Assembly (NCBI GenBank): GCA_949987565.1
Contig: OX465105.1
Coordinates: 16,991,637 to 17,055,636, forward strand
Direction of reading: 5' to 3'
Source of the DNA: Luidia sarsii
Taxonomy: Eukaryota; Echinodermata; Asteroidea; Paxillosida; Luidiidae
Length of the DNA: 64,000 nt
In this document: positions 12,901-23,727 of the stretch, piece by piece
How positions within the stretch are numbered: the first letter of the stretch is position 1
Layout: the number at the start of each line of letters is the position of its first letter
The notes under the pieces: generated by a model
The model's input: only the letters and a program-made list of their open reading frames with translations
What the model was told of the DNA's origin: nothing
Databases searched by the model: none
Position numbers and translations under genes: made by a program

Positions 12901-15900
12901 AGGAGTCAACTCAACAAAAAAGATAAAGGGAAATACAATTTTGATTGCATTTCTTAAATCAATAAAGTGTGATATTCTTAACAATATTGTGTGTCTGGTT
13001 TGTTTATGTACTGGAATAAATCAGGGGAAAATTAATTATTCTGTCCCAGAAGGGAAGCTTTGGAGAGGGGGTGTATGACATACATCAAGGCAGAGACACG
13101 CCTCGCTGGGGGGGGGGGGGGTCACTGGCATTCACACACGCATCACAGTGATTTTCCTTATCGGTGAGAAATATCCCCATTTTTTGGCAATGCCGACAAG
13201 GTGTGTGGTTGCTGGATGTAGCAAGCCTTCATCTCACTTGGAGTAAGCCTTCATCTGTACCGACCACTTTGAGCTGTCTTGCTTTGACGCGTACCTAGAC
13301 GTCATGGGCGGGACCCGACTATCAAGAGGTTTTTCTGGACTTCTCTGCCTTCGTTTGCGTTATGAACAGCGCCCTCATTAGGAGTTGTCGCAAAATTCAT
13401 AAAAGGGGGAAGGATCAATTTTAAACGGCAAAATACCACATTTAACGTACACCATATCAGTAATTCTTTAACATTACATTTAATACACACAGATATTTGG
13501 CATAAACAAAACCGATGTGAAAATTGTACACTGCATGGTTCCTTTAACCGCTGTGGTGTCCAAGTCATTGCCTTCTTGACGGCATCAGCAGCGTGCGTGT
13601 ATGCAATCAGGGACTGCCCAGTCATGCATCGTTCACATCCTGCTGCGACACCCGTGTTCTGCCGATCTCACCTCCTGCACCCTGTGCATCTATGTCAAAG
13701 TTGACCGTGCTGAAGTAAACCAGACATCACTCAGTCAACCCAACTGAAGCCGGCGTTATCGGTCAGAAAGTAGACTGAGGTCATCGCCGTATTGAAAGCG
13801 GCCTAATTTTGTCCAGGCGGATGGGTCAGGTCATCTGCACGCATTTTTTTTTCAGTTTTAGTAGTTTCTAAGTTCACCTGCGTATTGCAACTACATGTAA
13901 TTTTGTGTGCAATTTTCAGCAGAGCACAAGTACTCTGTATTGCAGCATACAATGTTCACCCGTGCGTGGCAACTAATTTTGTGTACAATTTTCAGCAGAG
14001 CACAAGTATATTGTATTGCAGCATACAATGTAAATGACTTCATTGCACCACCAGCCCTATGTTCACCTGTGTGTGGCAACTAATTTTAGTTTTCCGCACA
14101 GCACGAGTAATCTGAATTGCAGCGGAAGCATTCTCAGTGCAGTGAGTGCACCACCAGCCGTCAATGTAAACACAAAGTAGGATGTGCTGTAACATCTTCA
14201 GTTCTTCCTTTGTTTGTTTGATCTCAAAATCCTGTTTAAATCCATCTGTGACTCATGACCAACATTCTGTGAAATTCTCCCTGTCACCGTTGGTTCATAC
14301 CAAAGATCTTATAGCGCGAAGCGCGCAAGATAGCCTACTCTTGCGAGATCAGATGCATCCGGGTGAAGTACGCACTGGGCGCCATTTTAGTAAGCAAAGT
14401 CTCACACATTCTCTCCATTTCGTGGTCACATCACATCAAAAGTTATCACATTCTATTCACGCTTCCAAAGTTTGAACTTTTTTTGTTTGTGACTCTCTCC
14501 TTTAATTTCCGGATCACCGAAAGCAGACGACAGATTCCGTTGCTTACTAAAATGGCACCCAGTGCGTACTTCACATTTTGGTCGGAGTAGTCCATCTGGT
14601 GCCTCTTTGCACTATAAGATCTTTGGTTCATACTGTACTCCAGTCCTTGTTTTGAAGGCAGTTTGTACATGATGTACATGTAGCACTGTGACCTCTGCTC
14701 ATCTGCTGTTAAGATTGGAAGAATCCAAATAGCAATGGACATCTGACAATGAGTGACACGTTAACAAATTTACAATAAACCTCTCCTATACAACAGCAGA
14801 TGTTTCTATCCGAAACAGAAATATCAAAAATTAGAAGGGCCTGACGTTTTGATCCTAGCAGGACCTTATTCAAAGGCAGAAACGTCTGCCTTCTAGTAAT
14901 TTCTCACCAAACCTAAACAATAGTTTTCTTCTTCTATCATGTAGTTTCCAATTTGCTTTTTTGCTTTTTCGTTTTTTGTTCTAGACGGCTCCAATCAGAA
15001 CGTCAACGTGGATGTTGAGGAGGCTGCAGCACTGGCTAGCGTGACCGATCACCCACTGAACGAGTACCCGTGGTTCCACGGCACCCTGTCGCGGGTGGAC
15101 GCCGCCCAGCTGGTGCTGCAGGGCGGCAACACCCGGCACGGGGTCTTCCTGGTCCGACAGAGCGAGACGCGGCGGGGAGAGTGCGTGCTGACGTTCAACT
15201 TCCACGGCAGGCCAAAGGTAAAATGCACAAACAATTACACATATAACTATGAAGGCCTTAAGATGAGCGGCTGCAGCCAATTCTCATAGACCCGTGTGAC
15301 ATTTTTAGCCATAGCCACGGGACTGTGGAAGCTATAGGATAAGCGGCTTAATCCAGTTCTCATAGACCTGTATGACATTTTTAGCCATAGCCACAGAACT
15401 GTGGAATCCTTGGGATAAGCGGCTGCAGCCAATTCTCGTCGATGTGTGTTATGTATCCAGTAAAGCTGACTGCTTACCCAAGCTTTCCGGTGTTAATTGA
15501 AGCCAATCCTGATGAGATTTAGGGCTGGGTGCGTGATTAGACACTAGACAGCCATTAATCCGAATCTCAACAACGTTGCACCCCGGCCATCTGTTTGTCA
15601 TTTTTGGTCCGCGGTCTCTCACAGAAACCCGGATGTCTTGGCTGGGCAGTGGGGGAGGGGGGAGGGGGGGGGGAAGAGGCTGGCAGTCGAGGTAGATGAA
15701 GTCCTTGGGTTTCACATTGTACATGTACGTACTGTACACTCAGCATTTTTTCCCCCAGGAAGCTGTGATCCTCTCACTCTAAGCCTGCTGAGTCAGCAGA
15801 GGACAGCAATCCCAAAATCTAGGATCCTTTCCTAAATCTCCAAGTTGGTCCTTAAAGATTTTTCTTTTTTTGGGGGGGGGGTGGTGGGGTTTGATCACTT

Positions 15901-18900
15901 ACCCCAAAAAGTAACACTGCTGCCTTTGGGGCTGTTAAAAAAAAGGGAAGGGTAACCGGCCAAATTCCATGTGATGTGTGGTGCCTGAGGCTGGTACTTC
16001 GCTTCTTTTCTCAGCATGGGTACTGACTTATAGTCAGGGAACCTGTCATTCAGACTAATCTGTCGTCTAATGAGAGTACAACAAAATCACAACCACCCCC
16101 CCAGTGCCCCCCCCCCCCTAGGAATGTGAAAGATTATAGAAGAGATTTTGTGTCTGAAAATAATAAGAAATCTGAATGTAAGATTTGAGTCTGCAGTTTT
16201 GACTTATCATCGTGGTGGCTTCAATAATACATGCGTCCCCTGAGATTTGAACGTGTGGGTAAACCTAGACTGTGTTTAATGATATTCATTAGGCAATTAG
16301 GAATGCATATCTGAAGCACTTTATCAGATTCTACAGAGCTGTCTTGTTTTTTTTTTATGGCTTTTTATTTCTGGGTTTTGTTTTTCAAACAGGCAATCAG
16401 GCAATCAAGTGTTGAGCATCAAATTCTCACAGCACATTGGGCAGGATATGCCACCATTGAACACTGTATTATTAATGCCCAGGCCAAATATTGTGAAACG
16501 GCATAATTGTTCAGAAGTCATCAATAAATACCACAAACTACCATCCTTGATAATATATACTTGAATATGCCTACACTTGAAAAATACGTCCTCATCCATC
16601 TCGTGGTATTAGCAGCAGCTGTTTGTCCCATTCAGGAAGGTCACCGTGTTTGTCACCCTTGAACCCGTCACAGTCAGTGAAACAAGAGACAAGACCTTCC
16701 CCTCTCCTCCCACCCCCTTCATCTTTAAGCATCTCAACCATTAAGTGCCTCTCATTCTTGGAAATCTTGTGTCATTCATCTTCTTTCTTTTTTTTCTTTT
16801 TTTTTGGAGTCCCGTCCGACCATGCACCATTAAGCAGACTCCATTATCTGCACGGTTGGTTTTCATCTCCATGTCATTCTTCAAACCCCCCCCCCCTCCC
16901 CCTCCTCCATCCTTCTCCTTTCAGGAATAATCTTGGCGGCCAGACTTAGCAGTGGGTGGCAGTGCTACATGTATGTTTCAAAGCTGGCAAATGCATCATG
17001 TCGGGAAGCCACTTAGTCTGTTGATGGGGGAGCAATTTTTTTTTGGGGGGGGGGGAGCAAAAATGATTTGAGAAGATGATGATCAGAAATGGACGGAGCA
17101 TTGGATGGAGGCCCCGGAAATACAATACAATGAATGGATTTTGAGTACCGGTACAGGGCAGACATATCATAACTCGTGATACCTACTCGGACCTGAAACA
17201 CAATAACGGAGGATTCAGACCTACTGACTTGAACTGTGACTTGATAATTTTTTCGGTAATAAAACATGCACTCTGCCTTTGAGAAAGGTCCTGCTAGGAT
17301 CGAAACGTCAGGCCCATTAAATTTTGAGGAATAAAACAGGCAAGGTCTTTGAATCGCGAATCAAATCACAATTTTTTGGACAGTAGAAATGGCCCTATAA
17401 CGAAATAGTCAGCTGGTAGCTTTTACCATCACCGTCAAGGACTCACTTCCCTTTTCTTTTGCCCTTCATTTGTCATTGGTAATTTACGTGAACATTTTAT
17501 ACCACCTGGAGTCAATATGAGCATGCCATTATAAGGAGCTATATGGTTCTGTTGACTGATGTTATGAGCATATATCTGTATTCCGAATGATGTTTGTTTT
17601 TGTTATCAGCATTTTGGAGAGCCATTCAATTCAATTCAATTCAAAATAACATTATTTTATTTCCGCATTCAATAAATATAGAGGAAGTTCATATGGAATG
17701 GAACATGTGTGGAGGCATCATCCTGTAAGCCAAGGCTTGTGGCGGATGTGCCCGAGAACATATAAACATTCACAACAAATGTATGATGACGGCCAGAGCA
17801 TGCTGGTCGAAACATTGAGTTATCACTCAGGTTCTTTTCAGAACCACATCTCTTCTTTAAGAGACCTTATACACGGTGTCACCGCAAACCTTCCCATATC
17901 AACAAATGTATCGGTATATAAACTTGGATTATTGTAGTTATTTAGTAATTAAGATACAAGACGTACATGTAGGACAAACAGGGACAGACATGTACACACA
18001 ATGTATATTGAATACAACAAAGAATTCAAAAATATGATAATCATGATACTGGATTGTGATTTGTTCCCATGACAATAGTATGGGGACATTATTTGAATAT
18101 TATTAATGTTATTAGAATTTTGTTTCAATTTTCGGTGTTTTTTTTATATACTTAAAATTGTATATGTCAATGTCATTCCCTTTGAAATATTTAATGAAAT
18201 GAAAGGGTGTTCCTACTGCCAAACCTCATACAGCAGACGGACAGGAGGACAGTTTGACAATTCAATCATCTCAACTTACAAAAAACACACAACCCAATGG
18301 GGACAGGACTTCATCCTCCGAAACAATCATCAGCTTTTTTTCCCCTGAGAAAATAAATGAATCAAATTGATGAAAGGAAAAATGAACCTGAATGATGATT
18401 CATTCTGAAACGGAGGGGCGGGGAGTTCTGATCCCCTGAGATATATTGCATTTAATGGTTAAATGTTTTTTGACTGGTGCCCCCACCCCTAGCAAAGACT
18501 GGTTGACTGTTGTGGGTAGGCTGCCATCTAAGAGCCAGTAACCGTGCAGATGCATTAAGATAGAGGTCTCCGGTCCTATCAAAGTTGTCTTTGCCATTTT
18601 TCAGAAATGTTTTCAAAGTTCCCAGACATTTTTTGCCATCATTCTCTCGACAAATTAAAAAAAAAGCTGTGTCCACTTTGTGCGATTCCCGACCTGCTGT
18701 AGCCAGGTTTACAACCATTGGTTGTTTGCATCTGAATGAAAGCAGGGACCTTGATTCCTGAATTGTGTGCCCAAGTCACTTTGTGCCCTTGTCATCATCA
18801 TCAGACTTGGCTTCGCGAACAGAAGATCGAAAGGGGTCACTGCCCACTGACGAGGCCGGAGCGCAACAGGCAAGACCTCGTGCAGTGTCGGCAGTTGAAG

Positions 18901-19664
18901 GTCGCGTCTGGGTTTCTTGTGGTAGATGGAAGGGGCTCGATCCCTACTCCTCTGTCGTTTGACTCTGAGAGAGTATTTTTGTGTTTTTTCTTCAAATTGG
19001 GAGACGGCCTTGTTGACAGGCCAAGCACCACGATCACTGGCCATAACAGACCACTACTGGCAGTCTGTATGGCAGGCACTAAAGGACTTCTTAAGGCAGT
19101 CTTTGATGCGCTTTTTTTGGAGCGCCCCTGTACCTTTGTATATGTACAGTATGTCAAATACATAATTATGCCAAATGGTGTTATTTTTTGCAATTTTTTT
19201 TTATTTATTTTTTTCAATTTCAAATCTCTTTTGGTCGTTGTTCTCCCGTGTTCATGCAGCACCTGCGTCTGACGCTTGACGGGAGCAACCGCTGCCAAGT
19301 CACCCACATGTGGTTCGAGAGCATCTTCGACATGCTGGACTACTTCCGCTCGCACCCGATCCCGCTGGACAGCCGGGACAGCGCCACCCAGCCCGACGTG
19401 ACCCTGACGGAGTTTGTGCCCAACGCCCAGTCGGTCAGCACGCCCAGCACCCCGCTCACCCCGCAGACGCCCGAGGGCAACGGCGGGGCCCGGGGCCTGG
19501 GCAACGCCAACTCCCTCCTGGTCTCCTCCAACGAGTTTCTGGCCTCGGGCAGCCAGTTCTCGCTCTCCATGAACTCGGGCGGCCAGTCGCCCTCGCCCCT
19601 GGACGGCCAGAATCCGCACCGCTCGTCCACCCGGGCGGTCCGGAACCAGTATTCGTTCGTCTGA
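887..19664 (+). CDS. SH2B: SH2B-family adaptor protein (SH2B1/APS/LNK type), 3' part of gene
   Basis: Six exons (887-988, 5445-5548, 8515-8621, 9479-9697, 14985-15217, 19260-19664) join in one frame to give 389 residues plus stop. SH2B proteins are intracellular adaptors that bind activated receptor tyrosine kinases and JAKs. Residues 1-68 are the C-terminal half of the PH domain, 69-200 a Ser/Pro-rich linker with PPPRIPPRR, about 205-310 the SH2 domain with the phosphotyrosine-binding FLVRQS motif (Arg235), and the last ten residues [10 protein letters not shown] resemble the C-terminal Cbl-binding motif of APS. Order and exon content match vertebrate SH2B proteins as I know them. The dimerisation domain and the first half of the PH domain lie upstream of the window. 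Introns reach 5.3 kb. Which vertebrate paralogue is closest cannot be told; most invertebrates have a single gene. Confidence 0.95.
2118..2400. repeat. Inverted pair of tRNA-like SINE copies (second SINE family)
   Basis: The left copy runs backwards (GAGGTTTGCCCTGCTCGACG ... GGGATTCGAATCC) and the right copy forwards (GGTTCGAATCCCGCC ... CGTCGAGCAGGACAAACCTC). The shared GGTTCGAATCC is a tRNA-type B box. The arms of roughly 115 bases meet near 2270, making a near-perfect foldback. A single forward copy lies at 32,648-32,830. Confidence 0.8.
4166..4806. repeat. Long inverted repeat with a 320-bp spacer
   Basis: The left arm (about 4166-4310) and right arm (about 4631-4806) are reverse complements, for example TTCTGCCCACCATACAATG against CATTGTATGGTGGGCAGAA and AAAACACCTCTTATGAA against TTCATAAGAGGTGTTTT. 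The right arm is longer because its ACATGT tracts have expanded. The spacer contains the start of another repeat family. Confidence 0.85.
4445..4895 (+). repeat. Dispersed repeat with GGAGGAATCATTCCTC core, disrupted copy
   Basis: Left part AGCTGCCAACC then TTTTGGAGGAATCATTCCTC at 4445-4520; right part GTTTGCTCCGTGATTCCTCG at 4829-4850. The same order occurs uninterrupted at 51,318-51,533 and 57,572-57,752, so this copy has been split by the inverted-repeat arm. Confidence 0.7.
5445..5548 (+). CDS. SH2B: SH2B exon, PH domain C-terminal helix
   Basis: Follows CCCCACAG and ends CCAAG before gtcagt, leaving a split Arg codon. It encodes [18 protein letters not shown], the last strand and the long C-terminal helix of a PH domain, with the usual Trp. 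Confidence 0.93.
5674..5940. repeat. MITE-like element beginning TTAAAGGCCCAATACAAC, truncated copy
   Basis: Matches the right end and interior of the complete element at 33,495-33,860 in reverse orientation, including the segment about TCTCGAGAAATC and the GTTTATTACTCA stretch. The far terminal repeat is missing. Confidence 0.75.
8222..8375. repeat. Short MITE-like element with ends near GGATTTCACAAAGCC
   Basis: About 150 bases running from GGCTGGATTTCACAAAGCCT to GTTTGGTGAAATTGACTGC, with internal CATCGTAAGTT motifs in both directions. Further copies lie at 25,192-25,290, 25,561-25,692 and 26,350-26,505, and a fragment at 7885-7935. Confidence 0.75.
8515..8621 (+). CDS. SH2B: SH2B exon, Ser/Pro-rich linker
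   Basis: Bounded by GCCCTCAG and a gtgagt donor; it completes the split Arg and ends on a single G. It encodes about 35 residues rich in Pro and Ser ([17 protein letters not shown]) with no domain. A GGGA-rich tract begins about 75 bases after the donor. Confidence 0.85.
8698..8775 (+). repeat. GGGA-rich simple repeat
   Basis: A purine-only run of GGGA/GGAA units on the plus strand, close behind the SH2B exon that ends at 8621. Repeated GGG runs could form a G-quadruplex on the transcribed RNA. Confidence 0.85.
9479..9697 (+). CDS. SH2B: SH2B exon, proline-rich linker
   Basis: Bounded by TGTGGCAG and a gtgagt donor; one base carried in and one out. It encodes about 73 residues with [15 protein letters not shown], a candidate SH3-binding segment, in the region where SH2B1 has its ELPPRIP stretch. 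GC content is clearly higher than in the surrounding intron. Confidence 0.9.
10078..10280. repeat. Foldback element with AGGTTTGCGGAGACACCATG arms
   Basis: Left arm 10,080-10,155 (TTTGCGGAGACACCATGTAA then TTTGTGAGTAAGTGTGG) and right arm 10,155-10,230 are reverse complements, with one extra duplicated ACTTACTCACAAAAGAGAA block. The right half continues outward to GCAAACCTTCAAATCTC; the matching outer left arm is seen at the half copy near 37,035. Confidence 0.85.
10895..11140 (+). repeat. Imperfect tandem repeat, unit about 65-80 bp
   Basis: Three and a half units, each starting GTACATGTGTATACCGTACA and ending GTAGGAAAAGTACCATATGA. Unit lengths differ because the internal ACATGT runs differ. 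Confidence 0.85.
13190..13345 (+). pseudogene. THAP-domain gene fragment
   Basis: One frame reads [12 protein letters not shown], the typical start of a THAP domain with its first two zinc-binding Cys, then a stop (TAA 13,244), then [12 protein letters not shown], the Cys-x2-His part of the same C2CH zinc finger. The roughly 30-40 residues normally between them are missing. The 12-base AAGCCTTCATCT flanks the join, so the deletion may have arisen between short repeats. THAP domains occur in P-element-type transposases and in many host genes. No downstream domain is visible. Confidence 0.7.
13872..14165 (+). repeat. Tandem repeat, three diverged units of about 80-105 bp
   Basis: Each unit runs from GTTCACCTG through GGCAACTAATTTTGTG and CAGCAGAGCACAAGTA to ATTGCAGCATACAAT. 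The third copy is more diverged, and an extra CACCACCAGCC segment lies before it and recurs after it. Confidence 0.8.
14298..14634. repeat. MITE-like element with CAAAGATCTTATAG ends
   Basis: About 335 bases. Ends ACCAAAGATCTTATAG and CTATAAGATCTTTGGT are inverted repeats, and inner segments GAAGTACGCACTGGGCGCC and GGCACCCAGTGCGTACTTC are inverted too. No coding capacity. Confidence 0.85.
14835..14900. repeat. Copy of the CCTGACGTTTCGATCCTAG palindromic repeat
   Basis: GGGCCTGACGTTTTGATCCTAGCAGGACC followed by an inverted remnant. Same family as the complete palindromes at 44,915-45,013 and 55,040-55,147. Confidence 0.75.
14985..15217 (+). CDS. SH2B: SH2B exon, N-terminal half of SH2 domain
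   Basis: Bounded by TGTTCTAG and AAAGgtaaaa. It contains [10 protein letters not shown], the [14 protein letters not shown] phosphate-binding segment with the invariant Arg, and VLTFNFHG. This part is nearly identical to human SH2B1. Confidence 0.97.
15267..15440 (+). repeat. 76-bp tandem repeat just after an SH2B exon
   Basis: GCGGCTGCAGCCAATTCTC recurs at 15,267, 15,343 (diverged) and 15,419, an exact 76-base period, giving 2.3 units. Each unit includes GACATTTTTAGCCATAGCCA. It begins 50 bases after the donor at 15,218. Confidence 0.9.
17275..17335 (+). repeat. Half copy of the CCTGACGTTTCGATCC repeat
   Basis: GAGAAAGGTCCTGCTAGGAT followed by CGAAACGTCAGGCCC, one arm of the palindromic family, without its partner arm. 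Confidence 0.8.
17780..17905 (+). repeat. Right half of the foldback element family
   Basis: GGCCAGAGCATGCTGGTCGA, GGTTCTTTTCAGAACC, TTTAAGAGACCTTATACACG and GTGTCACCGCAAACCTTCCC occur in the same order as in the complete palindrome at 24,565-24,820. No left half. Confidence 0.8.
18425..18745 (+). repeat. Diverged tRNA-type SINE fragments
   Basis: 18,425-18,625 holds the second half of the SINE head, a decayed tRNA-like part and the tail (CTTTGCCATTTTTCAG). 18,655-18,745 holds the start of another head (GTCCACTTTGTGCGATTCCC, GGTTGTTTGCATCTGAATGA). Both are forward. Confidence 0.7.
19260..19664 (+). CDS. SH2B: SH2B terminal exon, end of SH2 domain and C-terminal tail
   Basis: Starts after CATGCAG in phase 0 and ends at TGA 19662-19664. 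The first 55 residues finish the SH2 domain ([16 protein letters not shown]). A Ser/Thr/Pro/Gly-rich linker follows, then the terminal motif [10 protein letters not shown]. The exon is very GC-rich compared with its surroundings. Confidence 0.97.
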   Translation, partial: HLRLTLDGSNRCQVTHMWFESIFDMLDYFRSHPIPLDSRDSATQPDVTLTEFVPNAQSVSTPSTPLTPQTPEGNGGARGLGNANSLLVSSNEFLASGSQFSLSMNSGGQSPSPLDGQNPHRSSTRAVRNQYSFV

Positions 19665-20984
19665 AACCGAAAGACTCGAGAAGCCGACCAAGAAAAAAAC
19701 AACACCGCGAGACCCTTGCTAGCGAAACTTGCCAGCATTTTACCAGGACGATAAAGGGACCCCTCTGTTGTCTACTATTTGACCAAAACGTTCCAGTGCC
19801 TGCAGAATATACAGCTACACATATTGTATGTGTTTTTTTTACCCGATTTCTCCAATAGCTTGGAAAGGGGCTCGGGCCAACTTGAAAGCACTTTGTTACC
19901 TTTTGCTTGAACTCAATTTCATCTGAGATGGTTTAATTTTCCTTTCCACAGTGATGCTATTTATGCTAACTATTAGTGCATGCTTGTGCATGTAAGCCAA
20001 ATAGAAAAAGATCTCGAGATGGTGTGCTGTTTCAGTCCCAGCAGGACCCTTCTCAAAAAGGCAGACAAATAAGATGGTAATCTCTTTTTTTAGCACAGAA
20101 TTCCCCGGCGGAGGGACTTAAGTAAGACTTACTCCGGAACTCCTTCAAGAGACTGTCAAGTAGGATGTCCACAAGTGCCAACCTGTAAGGGCTCGAGTTT
20201 CCCCAAACAATCTCGGAAATGGGTCCCAGCCATTAAGGAGAGGACTACTCCAGTCAAAGATCATAGCCTGGTCGGGTTTGGCTGATGACCTCGTAGAGCC
20301 AACCCTTGCCAAAAATAGGGGGGGAATAGATATTGGCTTTGTTCTTGATTTGAGGGACCAGAGAGCCACTCCAACAGAAGATGCAGGGGTCAGATACCTT
20401 TCTGTGTTTGCTCAACATGTTTACCTTCTTGTTTTGTGTGCGTAGTCTTTCAATGGTTGCACACTGATGACCTGATAGGAAAGGTCAATGTTTGCTTAGC
20501 AATTGGACAGCTGCTGAAGCTGCTAGTACCCATGCTTTTACCCCCCCCCCCCCCGCCCCGGATTCTCGATTTGATGAGGGTTGTATTCTCTCTTTGACTT
20601 CCCACAGTTTAAGATTGCATACTGTTGGTAGATAGGGTCATCCACACCCATCCACACCAGGCGATTGAATGCGATTGGTAGACAGGGTCAACACTCACCG
20701 ACCCCTTTATCTGCCTTCACAAGGTTTCAGAAGTTCTGAACCTAATTGGCAGTTACAATGTGCTGTTGTACCGGTACTTGTCACTCATCAACCGTTTGTA
20801 TATCTACACTAGGCATCCGAGTATTGGTTGATAGGGTCATTGAATGCCTATTGTTAGTATTCTCACGCTGGGTGCCCTAGTACATACTGATAGACAAGTT
20901 CAGAGCTCATGTCAAGTGAATGAATGCAGTTGGTTAGACAAATGTTTGACACCAAATTTGGATACAAACAAAGCAGAAGAAAAA

Positions 20985-21310
20985 CCGACAAGTTGAAAAA
21001 CTGGCAAAGAAAACTTTGACTGGACCTGGGACTTGAACCGGAGACCTCTGAATTTGCATAGCATCGCTCTTACCATCTGAGCTAACCAGCCCTTAGATGG
21101 TGGCCTTCTCTAATAGCCAACTAGTCTTTGCAGGGGTGGGGCGCCTGTCAGAAGCAATTCAACCATTAACTGCCGTATATCTCCAGGGATCACACCCCCG
21201 CTTTCATACACATGCAAACAACCAATTGTTGTAAACCTGGCTACAGCAGCTCGGGGATCACACAAAGTGGATGCAGGTGTTTCAGTTCAAGTCAAACAGG
21301 TGGAACAATT
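20985..21310 (-). mobile_element. tRNA-derived SINE, nearly complete
   Basis: Reverse copy. In order from its right end: head (CATCCACTTTGTGTGATCCC, TTGTTTGCATGTGTATGAAA, ATATACGGCAGTTAATGG), then a tRNA-like part with box A (TTAGCTCAGATGG) and box B-like GGTTCAAGTCC, then the tail AAAGTTTTCTTTGCCAG. Confidence 0.85.
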
Positions 21311-23727
21311 TCTCAAATTTGAATACGACAGCACATCCGGTTGCGTCTGGAAGCAAAGGTCAGATGATGTCACTCATGTCTATAATCAGAATGTAGGCCT
21401 TGGAATGCCCTCTCACATGCAATAATCAGCAAGACAGGGGAACCAACCGTTGATTATTATTGAATTTTGAAGATTTGGCAGTTTGCACCTTTAAATTGCT
21501 GTAACATGATCATCCTTTCACCACTCCGCAAAAAACACATCTCATACACAACATGACAAAAGAGACAGTTGTTATGGCAGAGTTTCATGCGAATGTCTTT
21601 TGTCCTTTGCCGAAGAGGAAGAAGAAGAAGAAGAACAAGAAGAAGAAGAAGAAATAGGGTAAAAAAGCTATTAAAGAAATCAGAACGAACAGTTAGACTT
21701 TTGCGCTACACATAGCAGTGGAAAAGCCAAAAAGAGTTTTGTACGCGATTAGTGAATGGCCCCCGGGTATGGCAGCTCCCACAAGCCCCTGGTCCAATAG
21801 ACCGGTCATTACACACAGACATGAGACTGCGCCAAGCAAACCGTGGTTGACCTCAGGATTCAGACTCAAGTGTGTGATTCCATTTGATGTAGAACCAGCG
21901 TGCTGATGATTGACGACACTTTTTATAACTTCATTACCTTGTGCGTGATATTTACATACCCTTGCCAGGACACTTGTTATGCAGAAATAACATTTTAAGC
22001 AATTTGTTCACAACTTTGGTGAAATTTACTTGGATTTTACTCAGCAAACAACATGCAACAGGTTAATCATGATACTTATTTGAATTTGACATCACCATTA
22101 TTGTCCAGTCAGCTTGTTTTTGTTTTAATTTCTTTCATTTTAAAAAGACAACAATAACAAGCATGCTGCCAAAAAAACATTCAGGATATACTGTAATATT
22201 AGGAAAGCGAACCACCAACTTGGATCAATATTTGTAACAAGTATAACTACGTAAACTGTTTTTAAATTTGAGTGTTTTTTTGTTGCCATTTTCTTCCCGA
22301 CATTTAATCTTGGTTAAGACTATGGGAAGTGGCTGTAGCCGCTAGCCAATGGCCTCCATAAAGCTGTGTAGAATTTGAAGCCAGTCACCAACAAGCCCAA
22401 ATAATGTTGGCTACGGCTAAATATAACACGCAGGTCTATGGACATTGGCTGCAGCTGCTAACCGGCAGTTTCCATAGACTTGTGTTGAATGCAAAGCCGT
22501 TGCTGATGATGGATCCGTAGCTTGTCGCACAGCTACCGAAGGTGATCTTTTGAGACAGTCATCGTATTTATTCAGGGTACTTCATTAAAAAAATATATAT
22601 CACGCATGGGGAACCTGAAACATTTGATTATACTGTAAGCGCAGAAAGTAAATTACTTAAATTTACAAGCATGTTATTAATTGTTTGAATAGCACGCTAT
22701 GCATGTATAGATGATAATGTGCTTCAAGCCATGAAGCAGACCATTTGCACTTTACCGGTACCTATATCTCTATATTTTTATGAACTCTCCCGATTACATA
22801 GGTCTTGTGTTGTCTCAAGCTTACTACATCTTGTCTCGTGTAAAGTGTTTTTTCAATAAGTCTTGCCGTAACTCCTTATGGAAGCAAAAAGTGCACATAC
22901 CATTTTTGGGTTCTCAGTAAACCGCATGGCAGTTGTTTTCAAGAGTTTTTTGTTATTTTTTTAGTTTTTTTTACGGACAGCTTTAATGTGACACTGTGTT
23001 CAGCTCCTTGTCTGTTGATTTGTTTTCGATTCTGCAAAAAGCTTCTTCTCTTAACACGAACCCTTGATTTTATTTGTATTCATTTGTAAGATAGCTTTTT
23101 TTTTGTACATACCGTGTAATATCTGGACTTTCAAATTATTTTTAGAATTGCTTCTTTTTTTGGATGCGCCGTTGTATTTTGGAGAGGAGCAGAACTGTGC
23201 ATCGGTACCAGACCGTACCTGTCACCGATTTCATAAAAGGGAGGAAATCTGTTTGCACAGCCACGGGTACTTCTTGAGGAAGCAATATGAGACGCTATCC
23301 GCACCTTGCCCCGGGCCTAAGCTCAGGCCTGGCCTTTGATATCCAAAAGCGGGGGCAGCAAATTCGGTCCCGAAACAAAGTGCCGTCTTTGAAAAATCAA
23401 GCCAGAAGCCAATGTTTTAAATGGAAATTTGGATATCGGATATAGAGACAAAAAGCCATGACGAAGGAGAAATAATTACTTTTCTAAAATGGTCTTAAAG
23501 GGAGACATCTCCTTAGGAACGTGTACAAATATTTTCAATCTTCAATCTCCTCTGGGACATTTCCTCTTGGACCCATTCTTTACCGAAATAAATCACTTCA
23601 CACCAAAAACTGAGGTGCTTTTACGACCTATTTAAATATAGTCTCAGTTTTTGTACTGTTTAGTCACTCCAAGCAGTATCCTCAATATGTTGTTGAGGGT
23701 AATAAAGCTATCACCAATTGCCAACAA

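Noticed and set aside
20145..20369. 74-residue minus-strand open frame downstream of SH2B
   Set aside because: No recognisable domain, no splice partners and no codon or GC contrast with its surroundings.
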